From assembly GCA_030592245.1 (NCBI GenBank), contig JAUVJV010000069.1, positions 1-8,510 of the forward strand: a DNA stretch of 8,510 nt, read 5' to 3'. Below, one piece after another: positions 1-5,603 of this stretch. Made by a program: the position numbers and the translations under genes. The notes below the pieces were generated by a model. It searched no databases. It saw only the letters and a list, made by a program, of their open reading frames with translations, and was not told where the DNA came from. The first letter of the stretch is position 1, and each line of letters begins with the position of its first letter. The stretch comes from Candidatus Eiseniibacteriota bacterium (GTDB lineage: Bacteria; Arandabacterota; Arandabacteria; Arandabacterales; Arandabacteraceae).

Positions 1-135
1 CATCTGCTCAAGTCAGCTCTGGCCGCGGCCAGGCGATCCGGAATGGTCAAGAAGGGAGACATCATAGTTATTACGGCCGGGATTCCTCCGCTTGAGCCCG
101 GCACCACCAACCTGCTCAAGGTGGAGGTCGTGTAA
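1..135 (+). CDS. pyk: Pyruvate kinase, C-terminal fragment (5' end outside window)
   Basis: The last 44 codons of a gene that begins before the window, read in frame 1 and ending at TAA 133-135. The peptide contains GMVKKGDIIVITAG followed by PGTTNLLKVEVV. This is the typical C-terminal end of bacterial pyruvate kinase, where a G-(L/M)-V-x-x-G-D segment leads to an ITAG strand and closes with GTTN-x-(L/I)-KV. The family converts phosphoenolpyruvate and ADP to pyruvate and ATP, the last step of glycolysis, in the cytoplasm. The catalytic barrel is not visible, so activity cannot be judged. The next gene starts 2 nt after the stop, and its ribosome site lies inside this gene's end, which suggests cotranscription. 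Confidence 0.85.
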   Translation, partial: HLLKSALAAARRSGMVKKGDIIVITAGIPPLEPGTTNLLKVEVV

Positions 136-137
136 GC

Positions 138-665
138 GTGGGAAATGAGCGGCGGGCGGCCCTTCTCGTGGTCGACATGCTCAATGATTTCGTTCTCCCC
201 GGAGCGCCTCTCGAAGTCCCGGCTGCAAGGGCGATAATGCCCGTGATGCGGCGCAGGATGGATGAGGCCAGACAGGCCGGGATACCGGTTGTCTTCGTGT
301 GCGATGCTCATGCGGAAGATGACCCGGAGTTTAAGATCTGGCCCGTGCATGCCGTGAAGGACACGCTCGGCGCCGCGATAGTGGATGAGCTGAGCCCCCA
401 GGCCGGGGACCTCGTGGTGGATAAGACCACCCATTCGGCCTTCTATGGGACACGCCTGGAAGAGATCCTCAAGGAGAACGGGATCAGGCACCTTACAATC
501 ACCGGGATCCTGACCAATATCTGTGTTTTCTTCACTGCCGCGGATGCGGTTATGCGGGGTTTCGGCGTCGAGGTGGCCAGGGACTCTGTGGCCGCGCTCA
601 CAAGCGACGAGAACAACTTCGCGCTCGATCAGATGGCGAAGGTACTCAAGGTGGGAGTCATATGA
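138..665 (+). CDS. pncA: Isochorismatase-family cysteine hydrolase, probable nicotinamidase
   Basis: A 175-residue protein of the isochorismatase/nicotinamidase fold. The Asp-Lys-Cys triad is visible as D13 (LVVDMLNDF), K96 (VVDKTTHSAFYGT) and C129 (GILTNICV). D56-x-H58 and H71 in a WPVH motif match metal ligands of nicotinamidases; the extra His of some members is E64 here. The predicted reaction is nicotinamide to nicotinate plus ammonia, in the cytoplasm. The family also has other amidases, but the 4-nt ATGA overlap with nicotinate phosphoribosyltransferase strongly favours NAD salvage. The start is GTG at 138: GGAGG at 123-127 lies 10 nt upstream, and the nearby ATG at 145 is out of frame. 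Translation is probably coupled to pyk upstream and pncB downstream. Confidence 0.85.
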   Translation: MGNERRAALLVVDMLNDFVLPGAPLEVPAARAIMPVMRRRMDEARQAGIPVVFVCDAHAEDDPEFKIWPVHAVKDTLGAAIVDELSPQAGDLVVDKTTHSAFYGTRLEEILKENGIRHLTITGILTNICVFFTAADAVMRGFGVEVARDSVAALTSDENNFALDQMAKVLKVGVI

Positions 666-1849
666 AAAAACGCAAGCTTCACATCGCGAGCGAAAGCGAG
701 ATAAGGCGGGGACATACCACCGATGTCTATTTCTCTCGCGCGGTCCAGGTACTTAAGCGAACGCGGGGTTCGAAACGGGTCAAGGCGGAGTTCACGGTGA
801 AGGGCCTGCCCCAGGGCTACACCTGGGGGATCTCCGCGGGGCTGGAGGAATGCCTGTCCCTCCTGGAAGGCATCGACGTTGACGTCAGGGCCCTCCGGGA
901 AGGAACCGTGATAAGGCCGCTGGAACCGGTGGTGACGATCGAGGGAAACTATACCGACTTCGCGGTGCTGGAAACTCCCCTGCTGGGACTTCTGTCCCAG
1001 GCCTCCGGCGTGGCCACCAAGGCCGCTCGCTTGAGGATAGCGGCAGGCAACCGCACGCTCATCAGCTTCGGCGCAAGGCGGATGCATCCGGCCATAGCGC
1101 CGATGATTGAAAGGAATGCCTTCATCGGAGGATGCGACGGGGTCGCGACCTTGGCCGGGGCGGAGCTTCTCGGCATCGAGCCGTCGGGCACCATGCCGCA
1201 TGCCCTCGTGATCCTCTCCGGCGGGATCGAGAAGGCCATTCAGGATTTCGACATGGTTATTGATAAGAAGGTAACCAGGATAGCCCTGGTCGACACCTTC
1301 GGGGACGAGAAGTTCGAAGCTCTGGTGGCCTGCCGGGCGCTCGGCGGGGCGCTGCGCGGAATAAGGCTCGACACCCCGCGCTCCCGGAGGGGCAGCATGG
1401 CGGACATAGTGCGGGAGGTGAGGTGGGAACTCGACATGAGGGGTTTCTCCGGCGTGGGTATCCTGGTAAGCGGCGGGATGGATGAGCCTGACCTTCTGGA
1501 GCTCGGGGACGCGGTTGATGGTTTCGGCGTGGGGACTTGCCTTAGCAGCGCGCGGGTCCTGGACTTCGCGATGGACATCGTTGAAGTGGAAGGCCGGCTC
1601 GAGGCCAAGCGAGGGAAGATGAGCGGAGAGAAGAAGCTGCTCAGATGCTCCGAGTGCGGCGAGGACTCGGTCGTTCCTGCCGATGTCAAGGTGGACGCCC
1701 CATGCGAGTGCGGCGGCAAGGTGCGGGCGCTTAACCTGAGCTACATCAAAAGGGGTGCGCTCAAGAGACGCCTGCCGGCCGCAGGTGAGATCCGCAGGCA
1801 CGTGCTCAAGGGTATTGAAGATCTCGAGATAGACCCGATCGGTCAGTGA
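662..1849 (+). CDS. pncB: Nicotinate phosphoribosyltransferase, short archaeal-like type with zinc knuckle
   Basis: A 395-residue enzyme that joins nicotinate and PRPP, with ATP, to give nicotinate mononucleotide for NAD synthesis. Family marks are EGNYTDFAVLETPLLGLLSQ at about 94-113, FGARRMHP at 136-143, SGTMPHAL at 175-182, the strand ALVDTFGDE at 208-216, LVSGGMDE at 268-275 and FGVGT at 288-292. The C-terminal part carries four cysteines, C329-x2-C332 and C348-x-C350, a probable zinc knuckle. From memory, such a knuckle is known in the Thermoplasma acidophilum enzyme, and this length also fits that short form rather than the longer E. coli type. The start ATG overlaps the pncA stop (ATGA, 662-665), so the two genes are translationally coupled. 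Together they form a two-step salvage pathway from nicotinamide. Confidence 0.93.
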   Translation: MKKRKLHIASESEIRRGHTTDVYFSRAVQVLKRTRGSKRVKAEFTVKGLPQGYTWGISAGLEECLSLLEGIDVDVRALREGTVIRPLEPVVTIEGNYTDFAVLETPLLGLLSQASGVATKAARLRIAAGNRTLISFGARRMHPAIAPMIERNAFIGGCDGVATLAGAELLGIEPSGTMPHALVILSGGIEKAIQDFDMVIDKKVTRIALVDTFGDEKFEALVACRALGGALRGIRLDTPRSRRGSMADIVREVRWELDMRGFSGVGILVSGGMDEPDLLELGDAVDGFGVGTCLSSARVLDFAMDIVEVEGRLEAKRGKMSGEKKLLRCSECGEDSVVPADVKVDAPCECGGKVRALNLSYIKRGALKRRLPAAGEIRRHVLKGIEDLEIDPIGQ

Positions 1850-1865
1850 GGAGGTGTTCATCTTG
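1849..1865 (+). promoter_or_regulatory. Strong ribosome binding site that decides the galT start
   Basis: A perfect AGGAGG at 1849-1854 is followed by 8 nt and TTG at 1863-1865. The in-frame GTG at 1854-1856 starts on the last base of this Shine-Dalgarno sequence, so a ribosome bound here could not use it. The TTG also gives the expected N-terminus (MPKLRQDPATRKW). TTG 1863 is therefore the better start. Confidence 0.75.
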
Positions 1866-2885
1866 CCCAAGCTGAGACAGGATCCGGCTACCAGGAAATG
1901 GAGTATAATCGCGACCGAAAGGACCAAGCGACCGGATGATTTCGCGGGTGACGGTAAGGATGTAGCACCGCTCGAGGCATATGATGAGTCATGCCCGTTC
2001 TGTCCCGGTAATGAGCACATGACGCCCGAACCCATGTTCACCCTACCCGTCGAGGAAGGTGACGGCTCCGGCGCCTGGGCCGTGAGAGTGGTGCCGAATA
2101 AGTTTGCGGCGCTCTCAAAACCAACAGGTGATAATGTCTCGACGGCGCGGAGCAGGAGGGGACTGTACCTTGAGATGGACGGGATCGGTGAACACGAGGT
2201 GGTAATCGAAGTACCGGACCATTCAAAGACCATTGCAACCATGACCGAGGAAGAGGTATCGAGGGTGGTCGCCACGTACAAGGCGCGTTTCCTTGAGCTT
2301 GACAGGTCGGAATGGAACCAGCAGATCATCATCTTCAGGAATCAGGGAGAGGGTGCCGGTACATCGCTGGCGCATCCGCACTCTCAGATTATAGGTACCC
2401 CCATCGTATCGGAGGAGATTAGAAACAGGCTCGAAGTCGCCCAGCGCTACTACGATGACTGCGGCACTTGCGTCTACTGCGATATGTTACAGGCCGAGAT
2501 TGAGGAGAAGGTACGGATTGTGGCATCCAATGCAGGTTTTGTGGCCTTCACTCCCTTCGCGTCAACCGTGCCATATAATACCTGGATAGTGCCCAGGCGC
2601 CATGCCTCGTCCTTCGGTGTTATCACCGATGACGAGACCGACCTGCTGGGAGCGATGCTGCGGAGCGTTCTCAACGGGATGTATACCTTGCTCGGCAATC
2701 CCGACTACAATTATGTTGTTCGCTCAGCTCCGCACCACTCAGCCGGGGAGCCTCACTTTCACTGGTACCTTGAAATCCTTCCTAGGCTTACCACCCGGGC
2801 GGGCTTCGAGATCGGCTCCGGGATGAACATAAACGTGGTCGTTCCGGAGGATGCTGCCTCACAGCTCAGAGAGGCGGCGAAGTGA
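1863..2885 (+). CDS. galT: GalT-family sugar-1-phosphate nucleotidylyltransferase (HIT superfamily)
   Basis: A protein of 340 residues from the TTG start. The active site is H171-P-H173-S-Q175 (residues from that TTG), where H173 would carry the nucleotidyl intermediate. C44-x2-C47, H120 in PDHSKT and H171 fit the structural zinc site. A second cluster, C200-x2-C203-x2-C206, with H247 (VPRRH) and the HFHWYLEI segment, suggests a second metal site. The family swaps UMP between UDP-glucose and galactose-1-phosphate in the Leloir pathway. No galK or galE lies in the window, and the two-zinc pattern recalls plant ADP-glucose phosphorylase, so the true nucleotide sugar is uncertain. The gene sits 13 nt after pncB and overlaps pcm by GTGA, so it belongs to the same operon. 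Confidence 0.85.
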   Translation: MPKLRQDPATRKWSIIATERTKRPDDFAGDGKDVAPLEAYDESCPFCPGNEHMTPEPMFTLPVEEGDGSGAWAVRVVPNKFAALSKPTGDNVSTARSRRGLYLEMDGIGEHEVVIEVPDHSKTIATMTEEEVSRVVATYKARFLELDRSEWNQQIIIFRNQGEGAGTSLAHPHSQIIGTPIVSEEIRNRLEVAQRYYDDCGTCVYCDMLQAEIEEKVRIVASNAGFVAFTPFASTVPYNTWIVPRRHASSFGVITDDETDLLGAMLRSVLNGMYTLLGNPDYNYVVRSAPHHSAGEPHFHWYLEILPRLTTRAGFEIGSGMNINVVVPEDAASQLREAAK

Positions 2886-3547
2886 TTAGCGGAAACCTTG
2901 AGTCAGACCGGCTCAAAATGGTCGAGACCCAGATAAAGGCCAGGGGTATTGAGAACCGGCTCGTATTGGAAGCGCTGAAGAAGGTGCCGCGCCATGTTTT
3001 CGTTCCGCCGGATTACTCGGACTCTGCTTATGCCGACCGGCCGCTTCCCATAGGCCTCGGGCAGACCATATCACAGCCTTATATGGTGGCGATTATGACC
3101 GAGACCATGAACCTGGAGGGTCACGAGAAAGTGCTCGAGGTGGGAACTGGCTCGGGCTACCAGGCCGCGATCCTGGCCGAGATCGTCGATCACGTGGTCT
3201 CGCTGGAACGCGTACCGGAGCTGGCGGATGCAGCGGCCGAGAGGCTGCGGCAGCTCGGCTATGCCAATGTGGAGATTCATCTGGGGGATGGCTCCGAGGG
3301 CTATGCCGCCAGGGCGCCTTATGACGCCATAGTGGTGACCGCCGGAGCTCCCGAGATTCCCGGGGTGCTTGTGGACCAGCTGGCGGACGGGGGCAGGTTA
3401 ATCATCCCGGTGGGAAACAGTTTTCAGCAGACCCTCACCCGGGTTACTGTGAGGGATGGAGAGCGCAAGACTGAGAAGCTGGAAGGATGCGTGTTCGTTC
3501 CCCTGATCGGCAAGTTCGGCTGGGGAGAATGCGAAACGCCGGATTAA
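2882..3547 (+). CDS. pcm: Protein-L-isoaspartate O-methyltransferase
   Basis: A 221-residue SAM-dependent methyltransferase that methylates isoaspartyl residues formed by ageing of Asn and Asp, starting their repair. Visible marks are MVETQIKARGI (13-23), VPRHVFVP (35-42), the substrate-loop PLPIGLGQTISQPY (54-67), the SAM motif VLEVGTGSGYQAA (84-96), GDG at 136-138 and VVTAGAPEIP (151-160). Length is normal for a bacterial Pcm. The GTG start at 2882 overlaps the galT stop (GTGA); AGGCGG a few bases upstream can serve as ribosome site. It is followed after 19 nt by the eRF1-like gene. The function is cytoplasmic protein repair. Confidence 0.95.
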   Translation: MISGNLESDRLKMVETQIKARGIENRLVLEALKKVPRHVFVPPDYSDSAYADRPLPIGLGQTISQPYMVAIMTETMNLEGHEKVLEVGTGSGYQAAILAEIVDHVVSLERVPELADAAAERLRQLGYANVEIHLGDGSEGYAARAPYDAIVVTAGAPEIPGVLVDQLADGGRLIIPVGNSFQQTLTRVTVRDGERKTEKLEGCVFVPLIGKFGWGECETPD

Positions 3548-3566
3548 CAGGAGGTCGGAGTATAAG

Positions 3567-4682
3567 ATGATCAGCAGGAAACAGGTTGTCGATTTGCTCC
3601 ACTTTAAGGCGGGCTCCGGTTGGGTACTGAGCTTCTACCTGGGAATCGGGGTCTACAAGAGCAAGGCCAAGGCCTACGAGATTGAAGCCAAGGACATAAT
3701 GAAGGCTGCGGTCGGCGAAGCCGGGCTCTCGGACGATGACAGGGCGAAGGTGGAAGAGGATGTTCAGAAGATTCTGGGCTTTCTCAAGATGGACTTCAAG
3801 GGGAGGGCCAGGGGGCTGGCCATATTCGCCTCGGGCGGTACCGGACTCTGGCAGGTTTTCAGGCTGCCGGTGGCCGTGCCCGACCGGTGTGTGGTCAACC
3901 ATTCGCCATATGTGCTTCCCATGCTGAAGCTCGTGGACGAGGGAAGGCGGTACTGCATCGTCGTGGCGGATAAGGCGAAAGCGCGGGTGTTCACCATGTA
4001 CCAGGGCGAGCTCTCAGAGAGAACCGAGATCTTCGATCTGGTCCCCGGGTGGCACAAGCAGGGTGGTTGGGCACAGGCGAGATTCCAGCGCCACATCAAG
4101 GATGCCGCCAACAAGCATCTCAAGCATGTTGCCGACACGGTTTTCGAGTTCTACAAACGTGAGGGCTTCGGCCATCTCATCATCGGCGGCGCGCAGGAGG
4201 TCCGCACAAGGCTCTTCCGGATTATGCATTCGTATCTCCAGCGGACCCTGGCGGGATATGTGACCGTGGATGTCGTATCCAACTCGAGCGAGGTTCTGAC
4301 AGCGGCGAGGAGAATAGAGGAGGAGACCGAGAACCGGAGATCCCAGAAGATCGCCCGGGCGCTCCTTGGGGATTCCGATCAGGGCTATATGACCGTCACG
4401 GGGCTGAAGGACACGGTGCGCGCCCTCGAAAAAGGGCGCGTGCACACGCTCGTGATGGTGGACGGCGAGGATATCGAGGGATGCCTGTGCGGCGACTGTG
4501 GTGGGGTGGACGTTCTCGGAGCCAAAACCTGCCCTTACTGCAGGAAGAAAGTGGGCCGGGAGGGCGACATCTCGGAGCACCTTGCGGTTCTGGCAGTTCA
4601 CCAGGATGCCGAGGTGAGCTACGTGAATAAAGGGGCGGGCCTGGAGGCGAAGGATGGCGTGGGAGCGATTCTCAGATGGTAG
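3567..4682 (+). CDS. Bacterial eRF1/Vms1-like protein (baeRF type) with GGW motif and zinc ribbon
   Basis: A 371-residue protein that I read as a bacterial homologue of eukaryotic/archaeal release factor 1. Residues 1-155 form an N-terminal domain (VLSFYLGIG at 20-28, RARGLAIFASG at 80-90) of the kind seen in bacterial eRF1-like (baeRF, Vms1-related) families, with no NIKS stop-codon motif. Residues 163-176 (HKQGGWAQARFQRH) align without gaps to the eRF1 segment GGQSAxRFxR, with W168 in place of the catalytic Gln. HLIIGGAQEVR (203-213) continues domain 2. The C-terminal domain has C306-x-C308-x2-C311 and C322-x2-C325, then ends in GVGAILRW like archaeal aRF1. AGGAGG at 3549-3554 and CGGAG at 3556-3560 precede the ATG. 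The likely role is ribosome rescue or peptidyl-tRNA handling, not normal termination. The lost Gln makes hydrolysis unsure. Confidence 0.83.
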   Translation: MISRKQVVDLLHFKAGSGWVLSFYLGIGVYKSKAKAYEIEAKDIMKAAVGEAGLSDDDRAKVEEDVQKILGFLKMDFKGRARGLAIFASGGTGLWQVFRLPVAVPDRCVVNHSPYVLPMLKLVDEGRRYCIVVADKAKARVFTMYQGELSERTEIFDLVPGWHKQGGWAQARFQRHIKDAANKHLKHVADTVFEFYKREGFGHLIIGGAQEVRTRLFRIMHSYLQRTLAGYVTVDVVSNSSEVLTAARRIEEETENRRSQKIARALLGDSDQGYMTVTGLKDTVRALEKGRVHTLVMVDGEDIEGCLCGDCGGVDVLGAKTCPYCRKKVGREGDISEHLAVLAVHQDAEVSYVNKGAGLEAKDGVGAILRW

Positions 4683-4707
4683 TTCCGCGAGATGGCAGTT
4701 TGGCAAG

Positions 4708-4737
4708 GTGGCACAGAAGCGGGCAGGGGTGTATACT
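4708..4737 (+). promoter_or_regulatory. Weak promoter candidate for the ABC ATPase gene
   Basis: GTGGCA at 4708-4713 (4 of 6 to TTGACA), an 18-nt spacer, then TATACT at 4732-4737. It lies in the 136-nt gap before the ATPase gene. The -10 overlaps the terminator-like stem called at 4731-4758, so at most one reading may matter. Confidence 0.22.
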
Positions 4738-4758
4738 TCTAAGGAGTGTATTCTTTTT
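4731..4758 (+). terminator. Possible weak intrinsic terminator of the pyk-to-eRF1-like operon
   Basis: GTATACTTC (4731-4739) can pair with GGAGTGTAT (4743-4751) around a TAA loop, giving nine pairs of which three are G-U. It is followed by TCTTTTT (4752-4758). The location about 50 nt after the last operon stop suits a terminator, but the stem is A/U- and wobble-rich, so it is weak. The rest of 4683-4818 holds the ATPase ribosome site (AGGAGG, 4802-4807) and nothing else I recognise. Confidence 0.35.
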
Positions 4759-4818
4759 GAAGACGCAGCCTGAAGACGGGGTTAAGGCAGGCATAGCACC
4801 GAGGAGGCTTTATACTGT

Positions 4819-5508
4819 ATGGAACTCATAGAGATGCGGGGAATCAAGAAAAACTATGAGATGGGCAGGACGGAGGTCCATGCCCTCAGGGGGATCGATC
4901 TCGAGGTCAAGGCCGGCGAGTTCATTGCGATTGTGGGGCAATCGGGTTCCGGCAAGTCTACTCTCATGAATCTCATTGGCTGTCTTGACAGACCCTCGGA
5001 GGGCGAGTATTACCTCGACGGTAACAAGGTCGATGAGATGGGGGATGATGATCTCGCCAGGATCAGGAACAAGAAGATAGGCTTTGTTTTCCAGACCTTC
5101 AATCTGCTTCCGCGCACCAACTGCCTGCACAATGTCGAGCTGCCGCTTCTCTATTCCAGCGTGAGCCGGAAGGACCGGGAAAGGAGAGCCCTGGAAATGT
5201 TGGAGCGGGTCGGGCTCGGTGAACGCGTCCGCCACAACCCCAATGAGCTGTCCGGCGGCGAGAGACAGAGAGTCGCGATCGCGCGAGCCCTTGTTAATGA
5301 CCCGGCCATAGTGCTTGCCGATGAGCCCACGGGAAACCTTGACAGCAAAACCGGATCGGAGATCCTGGACATCTTTTCCGATCTGAACGCGGACGGTAAG
5401 ACCATCGTGCTCGTGACTCACGAGAAGTATATCGCCGACTATTCGAGAAGGGTTGTTTCCCTGCGGGATGGTGAAGTGGTCGACGCGGGTTCCGGGGTTC
5501 TCAGGTAG
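4819..5508 (+). CDS. ABC transporter ATP-binding protein, MacB/LolD type
   Basis: A 229-residue nucleotide-binding subunit. Walker A is GQSGSGKST (40-48), the Q-loop is FQTFNLLPR with Q92, the signature is LSGGERQ (144-150), Walker B is VLADEP (165-170) with catalytic E169, the D-loop is GNLD, and the switch His is H201 (VTHE). The FQxFNLLPRxxxxxNVELPL and DEPTGNLDS pattern is typical of the MacB/LolD/FtsE-like group, which powers mechanotransmission-type permeases for lipoproteins, antimicrobial compounds or peptides at the inner membrane. No FtsX-like permease or MacA-like adaptor lies beside it: the next gene is convergent lysC. It therefore looks like an orphan ATPase whose partner is elsewhere. 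AGGAGG at 4802-4807 is 11 nt before the ATG. Confidence 0.95.
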   Translation: MELIEMRGIKKNYEMGRTEVHALRGIDLEVKAGEFIAIVGQSGSGKSTLMNLIGCLDRPSEGEYYLDGNKVDEMGDDDLARIRNKKIGFVFQTFNLLPRTNCLHNVELPLLYSSVSRKDRERRALEMLERVGLGERVRHNPNELSGGERQRVAIARALVNDPAIVLADEPTGNLDSKTGSEILDIFSDLNADGKTIVLVTHEKYIADYSRRVVSLRDGEVVDAGSGVLR

Positions 5509-5511
5509 AAC

Positions 5512-5597
5512 GGGGACAGACACCTATTTCCGATTGCGGAAAATAAAAAGGGGACAGCGCCCTTGTTTTCCAGTGGTTGAAAAAAGGGCGCTGTCCC
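5512..5597. repeat. Composite palindromic repeat: one truncated and one complete GGGGACAG unit
   Basis: Two related units lie in tandem. The first begins GGGGACAGACACC at 5512 and holds a small stem TTTCCG (5527-5532)/CGGAAA (5537-5542) around ATTG, extended by TA/TA past a one-base bulge, but its expected right outer arm is missing. The second begins GGGGACAG at 5550 and is complete: 5551-5564 pairs perfectly with 5584-5597 (14 bp), then after one bulged G five more pairs (5566-5570 with 5579-5583) close a loop of 8. Both share GGGGACAG, then a CC-T-rich stretch ending TTTCC. From memory, GGGGACAG palindromes recur in many bacterial genomes. A link to REP-associated (RAYT) transposases is only my inference; no transposase is in the window. 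Confidence 0.7.
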
Positions 5598-5603
5598 TCT
5601 TTT
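5543..5603. terminator. Bidirectional intrinsic terminator between the ABC ATPase gene and lysC
   Basis: The complete palindrome 5550-5597 forms a GC-rich 14-bp stem. On the minus strand the stem starts 4 nt after the lysC stop and is followed by CTTTTTATTTT, a good U tract. On the plus strand it is followed by TCTTTT, a shorter one that overlaps the lysC stop. It should end both convergent transcripts, more efficiently that of lysC. Confidence 0.7.

Noticed and set aside
629..2332. Very long minus-strand open frame (567 codons) opposite pncB and galT
   Set aside because: It is antisense to two well-recognised enzymes, matches no family I know, and long antisense frames are common in GC-rich coding DNA.
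3567..4682. A true stop-codon-reading release factor 1 of archaeal type
   Set aside because: The N-terminal region has no NIKS motif and the GGQ glutamine is replaced, so ordinary termination is unlikely.
4014..4706. Minus-strand frame of 230 codons opposite the eRF1-like gene
   Set aside because: A shadow of the sense gene, with no recognisable domains or ribosome site.
4683..4818. tRNA or other structured RNA in the intergenic gap
   Set aside because: No cloverleaf or known riboswitch core can be seen; only a weak stem with a T run.
5512..5597. CRISPR array or phage attachment site
   Set aside because: Only two unequal units, no regular spacers, no cas genes, integrase or tRNA nearby; the palindromic structure explains it better.
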